From: Chara braunii
Taxonomy: Eukaryota > Streptophyta > Charophyceae > Charales > Characeae
Direction of reading: 5' to 3'
NCBI GenBank assembly: GCA_003427395.1
Contig: BFEA01000001.1
Span: forward strand, 14,175,586-14,197,630
Length of the DNA stretch: 22,045 bases
The notes beneath the pieces were generated by a model, which searched no databases, had not been told where the DNA came from, and saw only the letters and a list, made by a program, of their open reading frames with translations. Position 1 is the stretch's first letter; each line of letters begins with the position of its first letter. A program made the position numbers and the translations under genes. Positions 1-9,540 of the stretch are shown one piece after another.

Positions 1-11
1 AAACCCACTTT

Positions 12-97
12 GCGTCCTGGTCGCCCGCCGCCGAAAATGCGACACCTTGACGCAGACGCCGAAGCCCACTATACCGCAGCCTTAGGGCTGCGAACTC
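12..97 (+). repeat. Dispersed repeat, copy 1 (pairs with 1246-1331)
   Basis: Shares an ordered series of words with 1246-1331 in the same orientation: a CCGCCGCC block, CACCTTGAC, CAGACG, ACCGCA and GGCTGCGAAC, with scattered substitutions. By eye identity is near 80%. It is probably a fragment of an older interspersed element; the family is not recognised. Confidence 0.6.
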
Positions 98-156
98 ATT
101 GATCAACCATCGGAACTCAAGAACAACTACCGTTTTCACCCGAATAGAACGCCCGG

Positions 157-259
157 TAGTTATCGCCGGAGCTGGGCTGAAAGTTGTGCCAAACACAGCT
201 ATAATGACTCGGCGTTATCGCGGCATCTGGGCTGAAAGTTGTGCCAAATACAGTTATAT
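157..259 (+). repeat. 56 bp tandem duplication
   Basis: Two adjacent copies of a segment containing GGGCTGAAAGTTGTGCCAAA, at 157-203 and 213-259. They differ at a few positions. No coding or regulatory role is visible. Confidence 0.7.
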
Positions 260-660
260 TTTTGGTGGGTGACCCGCGCCAAGTCTAGACCTGTATGTAA
301 CTGGCCATTCTTTTTTTTTTGTAAATGGCCACCCAAAACTGGCCCCTTTTTTTTCACTACAATTGCCCCCAACCTGGCCCATGGGTGTGGCCAGGTGGGA
401 CATGGGCTAGCCAGACCTGCCCGCAGCTGTCGGGTCCGGCCGGGAGCAGCTGGGCGCGGCTACGGCCAGCCATTTGCAGGCCCTGCTTTCGGGGTTCGGC
501 CGCAGCTGCCAGCCAACAAAGGGAGGCCTGTGCCGGCTCTTTTTCTTTTGCACACAACCTGTTTCCTGCCCCGAGAGAAGTGCCTGGGAAATACTGGTGG
601 TTTTCGTCGTCTACTGCTCCCCGTGCCCAGCCCTAGGGGTAGATGTAAAGGTTTGAAAAC

Positions 661-662
<2 letters not shown>

Positions 663-735
<73 letters not shown>
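663..735 (+). repeat. (GA)n microsatellite, 73 bp
   Basis: Uninterrupted alternating G and A for about 36 units. It is the first of several GA tracts in the window; the others are at 19092-19242. Confidence 0.98.
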
Positions 736-739
<4 letters not shown>

Positions 740-1639
740 TGGCAAAGGTGGAATGCGGGTCAAATTTGCAGCCGTGATCTATTTCACGGTTGAAATGATA
801 TTTTTTGAAATGATATTTTTAGAATTTATTTAACATTTTCCCTGGAAAGATCACAACAACATCTATGAGCACTAAGCATTCTTTTGAGCACGGAAAATCA
901 CTGAAGTGGAGTACTTGTTCCATTGGCACACACATGGCTGAGTGGCAAAAATGGAAAATGCGCCGAATCAGTGCGGTGATTATTTTGTGGCCTTAATTGA
1001 TTTTTTGTTTTTTTTACCTAATACTTTTCCTGGGAGATCTATGGATTTGGCAAAGTTTTAGATTTTCTACGAATTCTTCTCAGCACAAAAAATCGTCCAG
1101 CTGCCGCTTGCAAACTGTGGGACTGTCCTTCCGAGTGCCACTAGGACTGGGAATTATGCGTGAGACTGGTTACGTGCTGGTAGGGCCTCCGCTAGCGCTC
1201 AAAGGACCGGTCACACGGGAATTTGGACCCCTATATGCCCTCTTCTGCAGTGGTCGTCCGCCGCCAAAATTTGGCCACCTTGACACAGACGTCGGACCCC
1301 ACCACACCGCAACCCTTTCGGCTGCGAACACGAGCCGAAGTAGAGGAAGCTACCTTCCAAGGCTTGTGAGCCTGCAAGTGCGCCTTCTCAAAGGGGCCTG
1401 CCGCGTTTGCTACCCCGAATTGAAAATTTCTCACAGCAGTACTCTGCTTTGTGTGAACCGGCGGTTGAGAAAATGAAATGTAAGGGGTTGAGGCCCAGGC
1501 CCACGCATTGTTTCACCCATGGCAGTCAGGCCCAGGCCTATGAAAAGAGAGTGTGCCTACTTTGGCAAGTTTTTGGTGTTTTCAGAAATTGATGAAAAAA
1601 TCTGAAAAAAGTCACGGTCATAGGAGTCATGTATTTTTG
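736..1639. other. Intergenic DNA, no gene seen
   Basis: AT-rich with short open frames of no recognisable composition. It contains the second copy of the dispersed repeat at 1246-1331. I see no domain, tRNA or promoter signature that I can support. Confidence 0.5.
1246..1331 (+). repeat. Dispersed repeat, copy 2 (pairs with 12-97)
   Basis: Same-orientation partner of 12-97, with substitutions and small indels. The spacing of about 1.23 kb and the lack of similarity between them argue for two independent fragments, or a broken tandem, rather than a recent duplication. Confidence 0.6.
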
Positions 1640-1684
1640 AGATCTTTTTCTGTTTTCTATATTCTTTTTTTTCTTTTTTTTTTA

Positions 1685-1890
1685 ATATTCTTCTCTCAAG
1701 TTCTTTCATCTTTTGCAACCTACCTACCACTATTTTTTTAGTTTTTTTTTTTTTTTTAACTACACTTTATTATTCTCTCAAGTTCTTTCATCTTTCACAA
1801 CCTACCTACCACTATTTTTTCAGTTTTTGTTTTTTAACTACACTATATTATTCTCTCAAGTTCTTTCATCTTTCGCGACCTACCAACCGC
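1685..1890 (+). repeat. Three-copy T-rich tandem repeat, ~80 bp unit
   Basis: The word TTCTCTCAAGTTCTTTCATC recurs at 1691, 1773 and 1851 (periods 82 and 78). Each is followed by a CAACCTACCTACCACTATTT-like block (degenerate in the last copy), then, after the first two, a T-run and AACTACACT. Unit length differences lie mainly in the T-runs, as expected of slippage. The strand is pyrimidine-rich throughout; no coding capacity. Confidence 0.85.
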
Positions 1891-2016
1891 TACTCCAGGC
1901 TATGTTGTGGACCCGGACGCCCTAAATGAGAAATTTTGGTTAATTTACACTAACTCGATTTATGGTTCCACATACATTTGAGGAAGCCCTTGGACACGCT
2001 GCACTATGACGCCCAA

Positions 2017-3595
2017 ACCTCACCCCCAGCACGACTTCCTGATCAGAGTGGGAGCGGGCCTGGAAGTTGCAAAAAGGGGGTGTGCCAAGGATTTCAGGAA
2101 AGTGGGGTGAAGTCCCAGGTTGGAACTGGGATCTCCTGTGTCAAGGTTCCAAGGACAGAAATGCAAAGAGGTTCGGACGGAAGGGTGGTTTCTCAGTTCG
2201 CAGCTTTCATGGCCAGGTACTCGGGATGCCCAAATTTGGCGCCTAGGATGGGTCCGTCTGCGGTGCACGGGAGGAACACAATGGGTATCTCGCTGCTCAA
2301 ACACACGGCGCCTATGGCATTTACAGACCTTAGAGTCTGACATGGACGGTCTCAGTCGAAGGCTGTGTTCTCGATGCTTAGCCTTGGTATAAGTCCGCCA
2401 GACGAAGCCCGACATTCAGTAGCGGTAGTCTCGATCTGTTAACCGAAAGGGGACACCAAATTCCATGCTACGAGTTCGCATTAACACAGCCATTCCTATG
2501 CATGTAGAAGTATATCAGTAGTACAGCCCGGACATGGGCAACTTGTGCGAGTGCGCATCTATGTGATGGACCATTTTATTGGCTGACTATAATGTAGACA
2601 CATGGCACGAGATCGGTTCAGAAAGCAACTCAAGGCGACCAACTTTGCTATTTCCCTTCAATTTCAGCAGACTAAGGTTATGCATGCATCCACGTTCCCC
2701 CAATCATTCAATCTTCCGACATAAACATGAATTATGTCCACAAAATTGAGACGATCAAGCCGCAATCATCACACATGACATCATCCATAAAAGGAAAGAA
2801 ATACGAGAGAAATTCGGAGAAAGGAGGGTTCCGCACAATCGTACAAAAGTCTGAAATGACAAACACGCTTGCGAAATTCATAGCAATTAGCATTTGAGCG
2901 AGATATTTGGGATTATGCTAAGGCAGGGGGAGAGAGAAAGGAAGGAGGTGCCCATGGTCGGCATGCCTGAGCCGCAGGGGGGGGGAGCGCCTCGGGATGT
3001 AGCCACTCTCCACGCATCGATCCAGTCATACACCACTCTAGTCAACGAGATGAAGGGGAAGAGGCCGCATGTTTTGGTGCGAAGAAAAGCCAAGAGGGAG
3101 AAGATTACAGTTACATCCACACTCACCAAGAAACGAACAAGAGAAAATTACAGTTGAGATTATAATTAAGGCGCGGCGGGACTAGAGTGCAGAACAAAGC
3201 GCAGCCAAGCGCGCGCGAGTAAGGAGCATCGTGCAATTACAAAAAGAAGTACGATGTCCCCAACATCGTAGTCTAATTAGAGTCTTAATTCCAAATACCC
3301 GCGCTGTCTCCCACATTCTTTCCAAAGAGTTCAAAATTTCAAAAAGATTCCCTTGTCTGATGATCGCACCAAAGTTATTTGCCCAAATTTCTCCAAAAAA
3401 AAAAAGTTGCATCAGTCGTTATTCCTACGCTCGCTAAGGCGCGATCTAACCAGCAACTCCCGTAGGACCAAGCTTTCGCAAAACAGAGGAAGAAAAAGAA
3501 TGGGGGCATTCATGCAATTGACCCTTGGGCCCATCTAACCACCCCAAGGTTCAATCGCGCAGAAAGTCGCGCCTATTAGAAAATAGATCGTCACA
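2017..3595 (-). repeat. 3' LTR (LTR B), ~1.6 kb
   Basis: Matches LTR A (14255-16799) in the same orientation over two blocks: 2017-2425 with 14255-14650, and about 2880-3595 with 16145-16799. Shared landmarks include GTGCCAAGGATTT, the GTAGCCACTCTCCACGCATC word, AAGGAGCAT and the CGCGCAGAAAGTCGCGC-like block near the end. On the minus strand it begins TGTGACGATC at 3595, like TGTGAGGAAC in LTR A. At the other end similarity stops at 2017, exactly where LTR A meets the primer binding site. The middle is about 1 kb shorter than in LTR A. The LTR end is not the usual CA, so exact ends are uncertain by a few bases. Confidence 0.75.
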
Positions 3596-3661
3596 CATGT
3601 GACGCCCAGGGGTTTCAATCTTATGCAAGTTCCCGCTTGCCTGCGTCATGCTTATCGTTAT

Positions 3662-3704
3662 GGAGAGGAAGAGGAAGAAGTAGAAGGAGAAGGAGAAGGA
3701 GACC
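3662..3704 (+). repeat. Purine-rich (GGAGAA)-type tract
   Basis: GAGGAAGA and GGAGAA words in a 43-base almost pure purine run. It lies near the inner edge of LTR B, but the purines are on the plus strand while the element is on the minus strand. It therefore has the wrong orientation for a polypurine tract priming plus-strand synthesis. I call it a simple repeat. Confidence 0.6.
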
Positions 3705-3771
3705 ATGATGTCACGACCCAACTTTGAAGGTGTCGTTGTCTTCCAGGTGACACTATCATGACCTCGCGCTT

Positions 3772-5700
3772 TCACCGTTGCCCGACCCACGGCGCTCTTC
3801 GGCTCCGCCTTGCCATGCTCATCATGGTTGTTGCTGCTGCCCCGGTGGATATGGAACTATCAAGACAAAGGATGGCGTGGAGAATGAGATTGGGGGAGCG
3901 GGGGAGGAATCGCGCCCGCCATCGCACCCCATTGAGAATGTTAGCATAGCACACCAATCGATGGACGTGAGGGAAGCGATGATTGCGGTTGGGGAGGGAG
4001 GTGAGGTAGTCCGGGTAAATGGTGCAGAGGGTATGTAGGATGGCAACAGAAAATTGTTTGTGGTTGTCACATGCAGGGATAGTCCCTGTAATCATGCAAT
4101 AGACTTCAACCCTATTGAAGTCTCGCCTTGCCACACTGAAAAGGAGGTTATGGAGGCGGAAAAAGGAGACGAGGGAGTGGGTGGTCGGGTGAGGAAAGAT
4201 GGTACATATGAGACAGGTAGCATAAAACTGGTCGAACAAGGAAGGGCGGAAAGGGTGCTAAGTAGCGAAGAATGGTGGGCAGCCCTCAACCTGGGGGAAG
4301 GTAAGGTAGGTAAGGGGACGACAGGATAACGTGTCGACCTGCATCTTGACGTATGCGAATTGCGACGTGGGCAGAGGAAGAGGGAGAGGGACTTCGGGCT
4401 CTTCTTCAGCTGGATTCCGCCCTCTGGTGTTGTCATCACGTCCTTCCTCTTCTACGGGTGGCTCATGATCCTTCGTGGGGTCGTCGGGTATCAGTGGTTA
4501 TGATAGTCCCCCCGACTGATCGATAGGCCACTTCCCTTTCGTGCGTTCTTCTGCTCGTTTTTCGGCTTCTTTTTCCGCCGCGGACCGTTCTTCATCCGAT
4601 TCCTCCTCCGAGTGCTTGATCCCGATTCGGTACTCTCCTCCACCTCGCTCTCATGGCGACTACGGGCAATGATTCAACCACTTCCCAGAAATACGGATCG
4701 ATCACCTCCTCTGGATCTAGGTACTTGTCCGTTGACGGATAATAATGCTTTTGGTCGTCGTATTCGGAGCAACACGTCCATAGCAATTGCGGCTTCAACG
4801 TCCGTTCAAGATTGACATATGTGCAAGACTCATTTGACTGCAGGAGATGATGTCTAGAGGCAGATCGTCAAGGAGTTGCGCAAGGAATACCATCAACTCT
4901 CCTGTAATTGGTCGAAGATGGTCGGGCCCTACCGATCCGAACAAGATTCCCAACAACTCCCTTTTCGTGTTTGTCCTCCACGCCTAAACGATCAGTAACT
5001 CGACCTCGTTGTTAGGGACCTCCTCCTCATTCAACTCGCCCGATTGCTCAGACCAACGAAATACGAGTTGTACCAGGCAGAAACTGAGTGCCACGCGTGC
5101 CTCCAACCACTCCCCCCACCTTCCAACCTCCTCAATTGGTATTGGTATCGCCGCAATCCGAAATGATAAATGTGAACGGATGGGGGACTGCCAAAAGAGA
5201 GGGAAGTCTGAAGGCAGACTAAACGTTGAGAGTTGGTGTTGGTTCATTTGGGCCGAGCAAAGGGGATAAGCTCCGGGAGAACTATCTCCGGCTCAGTGCG
5301 GAGCACCTGAATCTGATCCACTCCGATGTTGTCCGTTTGGATGATCCGATCCCCTGGGCGTGCGAGCCTCTGCTGCCATGTGGCCGCCAATTCTTCCACC
5401 CATGCCCGCAGTTAATGGAACACGCTCGTACAGAGACCTTCATCAAGCGCCGCAAGATCCTTGCCGAAGGAAACAGTCACTGTGATATGGATGACTCTCG
5501 GGGGAGAAAACTGCAGAAAAGTTGATGCCTCCACCAATATCCTCCCTCGATTCACGTTATGGGTGAATCAGAACTCAGCCTCCAAGTGTACATCGGTCGT
5601 ACTGAAGAACTTCACGAATAGAAGCAGGTCCGGGATGCGCCGTGGATGATGCACTTGCCTAATAGAAGAGATAAATCCTCGTCGTGTCAAAATGTATCAG
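3772..5700 (-). pseudogene. Third ORF downstream of integrase, uncharacterised, broken
   Basis: On the minus strand about 640 codons can be followed from 5700 to 3772 across several stops and frame changes. The first part (5690-5226) reads as one frame with only two stops, including words LLLFVKFFSTT and GDRIIQTDN. The second (4985-4650) has one stop and the words CTYVNLERTLKPQLLW and YLDPEEVIDPYFW. The third (4650-3772) has two stops and changes from an acidic/charged stretch (EEESDEERSAAEKEAEKRAEE) through a proline-rich link to a Cys/His-containing tail with DFNRVEVYCMITGTIP and LCTIYPDYLTSLP. Long stretches open in register, with biased composition, argue for former coding sequence. I recognise no family: it is not an envelope protein by any signal peptide, furin site or membrane segment I can see. 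It lies between integrase and LTR B, where extra ORFs of some gypsy elements sit. Confidence 0.6.
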
Positions 5701-6405
5701 CTGATTACTTATTTTGATGCAAAACTCATGGCAATGGCGGAGAAGGAGAGGGTGAGGTTCTTAGAGACAGAGAAAGAAGAGATTCAGGATCCTCGCTATC
5801 CCACTCGGAGGACGGGGGCGAGTCAAGAGGTGAGGTAGGAGGAAAGGTAGACAAGGGACGAAGATAGGACATGTGGCGGATGATCGGTCGTGCCAATTGA
5901 TTGTCCGAGACTTCCGGAGCGAGTCGCACCGTATTCACTCATTAGGACCAAGCTCGATAACACGAAACCAGCCAAATAATTATGGTGCTAACTTACCTTG
6001 ATGAGCACATTTCCTCACCCGCACGATGTTCCCTAATTTATATTGGGGCCGAGTCCCAGCGTTTCCGTTCCTAGCCTCGTAGCTTCAGACCTGTTGACCC
6101 TGGGCCAGTTCGGTCATTCGCTGTCTTTTTCGGGCTAACCGAGGGAGGGTCCGTTCCATCAATTCTAAGTGTCGTTTGGCTTTTTCCTTAGCCGTGGCCC
6201 TCATAGATCGTCGTCCCGATGTCGTTTCGTCCTTTAGGCTCGGTCGAGAGACGCAGGCCAGACTATTGGTCAGTAGCTGGAACAGGGACAAACATGTGGG
6301 CTCATGAGGTGTACCCCACTTGATGGCTAGGATGTGATTTACAATATCGGGTCAGGGCCTCGTGTCTATAACCGCGATATTCCAACGTAGAGCGATCTTG
6401 ATTAC
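5701..6405 (-). pseudogene. Decayed spacer between integrase core and third ORF
   Basis: Short minus-strand open segments (6291-6085, basic and Arg/Lys-rich; 5938-5726, Ser/Pro-rich) occupy the place where the C-terminal part of a gypsy integrase would be. No chromodomain or other named motif is visible. Immediately past the integrase stop at 6406 the same frame continues readable for about 15 codons (VIKIALRWNIAV), showing that the integrase relic extends beyond the stop. Confidence 0.4.
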
Positions 6406-7097
6406 TCAGTTCGCATTTTCTACAAGGCCGTTCGATCGAGACATATGGGCTGAAGTGTTTAGAGTGGAGACACCATGTACGGTTAGGCTCCTCATAACTT
6501 CCCCCCGAAATTTTGCGCCATTGTCCGTTAAAATTTCCTCGGTATCCTTATGCATTCTGAGAAAGCAGTTAACATATCTCACAATTTTCGTCGTCTGTCT
6601 TGTTTTCCATGGATAAACCTCTATCCATTTAGAGAAATGATCTACAAATACAAGTAGGACTGAATATTGGCAACTACTAGGACCAGGGGGGACAACAATA
6701 TCCGTCGTATTCATACTAACCTTTTGAAATGTCCTTTAACTATAGATGGCACGATGAATCTTTGTGGTTGAATCGACGCTTTGTCAGTCACAGAGAACGG
6801 ACAATTCTTAACGATGAATTTAATGTCATCTCGAATATCAGACCAGTACCATTTATTTTTGGCAATGACTGATTCTGTTATTATAACAACAAAATGAGCG
6901 GTCGTCTCTTCGTGGGCAGACTTAACCCAAACGTATCGCATGAACGGGTGTGGTACCATCCAAATACCACTCCTGTCGGTTTTGCATTTTTCTAGTCTTC
7001 CTTCATTCCATCTATAATCTCGTGCCCTCTCATTGGCCAGTCTACGATCTTTCTTTGAATACTCATGGAGAGATTTTCCTACGACTGTTGCTATCAA
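6406..7097 (-). pseudogene. Ty3/gypsy integrase (zinc-binding and catalytic core), copy B
   Basis: Integrase inserts the cDNA copy into the chromosome. The first open segment (7097-6711, 128 aa) carries the N-terminal zinc-binding domain: H62 and H68, then C99, but the second cysteine of the expected CxxC is serine (NCPFS). The motif WYWSDIRDD between them fits the gypsy pattern. A one-base frame change at about 6711 leads into the core (6714-6406). The core has all three acidic residues: D in TTDIVVPP (6700-6702), D in LTDNGAKF (6523-6525) and E in GLVENAN (6418-6420); 34 residues separate the last two, against the usual 35. VFVDHFSKWIE is the typical conserved word between them. The core ends at a TGA at 6406-6408 with recognisable sequence after it. 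Zinc-site loss, frameshift and stop make it non-functional. Confidence 0.85.
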
Positions 7098-7611
7098 AAC
7101 GACATCTGTCGAAATTCCGGCACGCCTAAACCTTTGCGTCTTTTGCAGTCCTTCTGAGGTGGCTTAAAGAAATCGAACTTCCGGTTGAATTTGATTGGTT
7201 CGGCATAAGGGACAAAGCCACGACTTCTGAGGGTTTCTATGTTGGATACATGATCCATGATCTCTCGAGACACATTTGTCACATTCTACCCAATCGACGT
7301 ACCCATATCCGTGTGGATGCATAAAACAAAATAGACGAAAGAGACGACTTCACAGAAATAGCAAAACTTATAGGGCAAAGAAAGGAAAGAAGAGGGAGTG
7401 GGGGAAATAGGGGTTTCATCATTACCTTCCCCGTTTGCCGCCATTAGGCCATATGTCACTTTCTTGCAGGTCGAGGGAGGATCTTCACTCCTCCGTAGGC
7501 TGGTCCCTAGGGAGACTATGGATCTTTCCATGAGACGATCTCTTCGGCTTTGGGGACCTTGGCTGGTCAATGTAACCTTGTCAATCCGTCAGCGTCCCCG
7601 TGTCTTTTTGT
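7098..7611 (-). pseudogene. RNase H tail and linker to integrase, copy B
   Basis: At 7605-7570 the minus strand reads RHGDADGLTR followed by LH and a stop. RHGNADGLTR-type words close the RNase H/linker part of gypsy polyproteins, so this is the downstream half of the interrupted RNase H region at 8400-8855. The following 7570-7098 keeps open segments with stops; 7282-7094 (FVPYAEPIKFNRKFDFFK) runs up to the integrase. It is not recognisable as a domain and is consistent with the variable linker. Confidence 0.65.
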
Positions 7612-7863
7612 CTTGCTGCGACCGTGGGGTCAAACTTGGCGGGCGACCATGTTTGTGGCCGCGGCCGTGGACGGTGGCCCCGAAGTCGCGGCCACAATTT
7701 TTACAGATTTTTCCCCGACAAAATAAAACGTAAAAAAAAAATATATATATACCCCATTTTTGTTTTTTTCCAAATCACATATTTTGGGGTATTAAAAATA
7801 ATAATAAGGGAAAACTGTGAAAAAACAAGAAAAAACAAACAAAAGGAAGATTTTTTTTTTTTT

Positions 7864-7880
7864 TGTGTGTGTGTGTGTGT
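7864..7880 (+). repeat. (GT)n microsatellite with flanking GT-rich stretches
   Basis: Pure GT at 7864-7880, with more GT-rich DNA at 7937-8003, inside the foreign insertion. ATCA/CAAT-type repeats follow at about 7908-7924 and 8039-8075. Confidence 0.85.
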
Positions 7881-8111
7881 ATGTGCATGGGGGGAGGGGT
7901 CTCCCACCAATCAATCAATCAATTGAAAAAAAAAAAGTGTGAGAGTGTGGGTGTGTGTGTTGTCATATTCGCCATGTGTCTATGTGTGTGTGCGTGTGTG
8001 TGCGCTCGGGGGGGGGGCGGGGGTGGTCCTGCCCCTCTGATCAATCAATACCAATCAATTAATCAACCAATCAGTCAACAAACCAAATCCGAATTAATCA
8101 ATAAATCAAGA

Positions 8112-8221
8112 TTTTATTTATTTATTTATTTATTTAAAAAATCATTTTTACCCCTAACCCACCCCCTCCCGAAATTTATTTATTTATTTAAAAAAATATT
8201 TTTACCCCTAACCCACCCCCT
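8112..8221 (+). repeat. Two-unit 54 bp tandem repeat with (TTTA)n
   Basis: Each unit is ATTTATTTATTTATTT, an A-run, then TTTTTACCCCTAACCCACCC. The shared tail starts at 8145 and 8199 (period 54). The CCCCTAACCC word recalls telomere repeats, but it occurs only once per unit and is not a tandem CCCTAAA array. Confidence 0.85.
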
Positions 8222-8223
8222 TT

Positions 8224-8248
8224 GATTGGGGTTTGCGCAACCCCAATC
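8224..8248 (+). repeat. Perfect 10 bp inverted repeat (hairpin)
   Basis: GATTGGGGTT and AACCCCAATC face each other around the 5-base loop TGCGC. It lies just before the poly-C run, inside the insertion. Confidence 0.85.
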
Positions 8249-8269
8249 AGCCGCCAAAACCCCCGTCCG

Positions 8270-8323
<54 letters not shown>
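8270..8323 (+). repeat. Poly-C run, 54 bases
   Basis: An uninterrupted C homopolymer on the plus strand (G on the minus). The exact length should not be trusted, since long homopolymers are often mis-sized in assemblies. Open frames across it (poly-Pro or poly-Gly) are artefacts. Confidence 0.95.
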
Positions 8324-8326
<3 letters not shown>

Positions 8327-8402
8327 TAGCCGCCACGGCGACGCAAAGTGGTGTGGCCTCACGGCCATGGCTGTGGGGTCACATGGCCTCCTTCGGGGGG
8401 GA

Positions 8403-8855
8403 TTCATAGCCTGTGGATGATGTCAAAATCGTATTCTTGTAGCCTCACCGCCCAACGCCAAATCATGCCCGTGTAATTGGTAAGCTTCTTATGCCCGTAT
8501 AGATACGGGTGGAAGTGTTGGATTCCCTAAACCACTGCGTAACACTCTTACTTAAGGTGCCGAGTCATTGCATCGTTTGTTAAATATTGTTTGGGACACA
8601 TACTCGATGACCTCTTCCTTGTCATCATTCCCCATCTGTGCCAAAATAGCAAAGATAGCTTTCGGTTGCCAATCGGTAATAAGTATGAGCCGCCTTCCAG
8701 GGTTGGGTAGAATTAAAATGAGCGTCTGGGCTAGGGCATTTTCTAAAGTAGAAAATGCCTGTTTGCACCTCACGTCCCAATGCAGTGACTGTTCCTTCCT
8801 TATGAGATTCGTCTGGGGCCTGCGATCGCCACAAAGTTCTTGATGAATCGTCAAT
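8403..8855 (-). pseudogene. Ty3/gypsy RNase H, copy B, with internal deletion
   Basis: RNase H removes the RNA strand of the RNA-DNA hybrid during reverse transcription. The open segment 8854-8552 covers the RT-RNase H link (KEQSLHWDVRCKQAF) and the start of RNase H: D61 in LILITDWQPKAIFAILAQ and E84 in EVIEYVSQT. It stops at 8552. In another frame the sequence continues with ECYAVV, a TAG at 8527-8529, then GIQHFHPYLYGHK. Straight after GHK comes KLTNYTGM and MIWRWAVRLQEYDFDII, so the strand containing the catalytic TDH aspartate is missing (junction near 8487). The domain is then cut by the foreign DNA at about 8402. Confidence 0.85.
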
Positions 8856-9540
8856 AGTACGAGGCCAACCCCAAAAAGGCCAGGAATTGTGTTTGCGACG
8901 TGCGTGTGTGTGCATCCTGAATTACCTCAACTTTCCATGGGTTCGGTCGCAGACCACCACGTATCACAATGTGCACAACAAACGAGATCTCAAAGAGGAA
9001 AAACTCGTTTTTCTCGAGGGCAATTTTGAACCTAACGAGGCTCCCAGCGTCCATTCCACGTGTTCAGCATGTCCATGGAATGAATCAGAATACACCAAGA
9101 TGTCGTTCATATACACAATGACACAGAAGTTGATCACGCCTTGTGTCAGCCATGTCTTGTTGACGAAATTCTGAAAGGTCATGTTCATCACTTTCTGAAA
9201 GGTTGCAGGTGCGTTACATATCACCATAGGACAACGGATTTATTGCCATGTTCCTTCAAACAAAACGAACGTCATTTTTGGCCTATCCCCCTCCTTCCCT
9301 GGGATATGGTGGAACCCGTGATGAATATTAAACTTGCTAAAATAGCTGGCACATCCAATCGCATCGAACAAATCATCAATCATGGGCAGGGGATACATAT
9401 CCTTGATCATAATGTCGTTCAATTTCCGATAATCAATGCAAATGAGGATCGACCCATTTCTTTTCGAGACTAACACTACCGGAAAGGACTAGAGACCCGT
9501 GGCGGGCTCAATCCAGTCATTCGCTTCAAACTTGAACTCT
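8856..9540 (-). pseudogene. Ty3/gypsy reverse transcriptase, copy B, active site lost
   Basis: The polymerase domain is found in two or three open pieces. 9476-9240 gives SILICIDYRKLNDIMIKDMYPLP and motif A as YFSKFNIHHGFHHI, with N (9327-9329) in place of the metal-binding D. 9227-8964 gives CNAPATFQ (motif B region) and motif C as VYMNDILVYS, where the first D is N (codon AAC at 9105-9107). A frame change follows near 9050, and the thumb side continues at 9054-8851 with NEFFLFEISFVVHIV and FLAFLGLASYY. Both changed residues are G-to-A transitions on the coding strand. Two of three catalytic aspartates are gone, so this copy cannot polymerise. Confidence 0.9.

Larger units (their letters stand above)
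1..662. other. Non-coding leader region with repeat fragments
   Basis: No supportable gene. Bases 12-97 are a diverged copy of sequence found again near 1246-1331 (listed separately), and 157-259 holds a 56 bp tandem duplication. Bases 370-640 are GC-rich with no conserved protein signature. An open frame over 239-793 exists only because (GA)n lacks stops in that frame; its residues are low-complexity and it matches no family I recognise. Confidence 0.6.
7612..8402. mobile_element. ~790 bp low-complexity insertion in the RNase H/linker region
   Basis: The minus-strand coding sequence reads DFDIIHR up to about 8403, and the expected continuation (K)RHGDADGLTR resumes at about 7610. The DNA between is foreign: GC-rich edges with repeated GTGGCC-type words, an A-run with (AT)n, two GT tracts, ATCA-type repeats, two (TTTA)n/CCCCTAACCC units, a hairpin and a 54-base C run. 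No ORF with real composition, no terminal inverted repeats and no clear target duplication were found, so the insertion class is unknown. It may be a non-autonomous element or several nested ones. Confidence 0.65.

Noticed and set aside
239-793. 184-codon open frame on the plus strand
   Set aside because: It is kept open by the (GA)n tract, which codes RERERE; the rest has no domain or composition of a real protein.
997-1476. 159-codon open frame on the plus strand
   Set aside because: Runs through the dispersed repeat and AT-rich DNA, with no recognisable motif.
2020-2415. 131-codon minus-strand open frame as an independent gene
   Set aside because: It lies in LTR B; the similar part of LTR A explains it. 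Only its first 60 codons match the LTR A ORF in frame.
3662-3704. Polypurine tract for the 3' LTR
   Set aside because: Purines are on the plus strand while the element reads on the minus strand, and the tract is about 70 bp from the LTR edge.
8145-8221. Telomere-like CCCCTAACCC words
   Set aside because: Only one per 54 bp unit, not a CCCTAAA array, and embedded in a TTTA repeat.
8180-8420. Poly-Pro and poly-Gly open frames on both strands
   Set aside because: They are translations of the C54 run and adjacent repeats.
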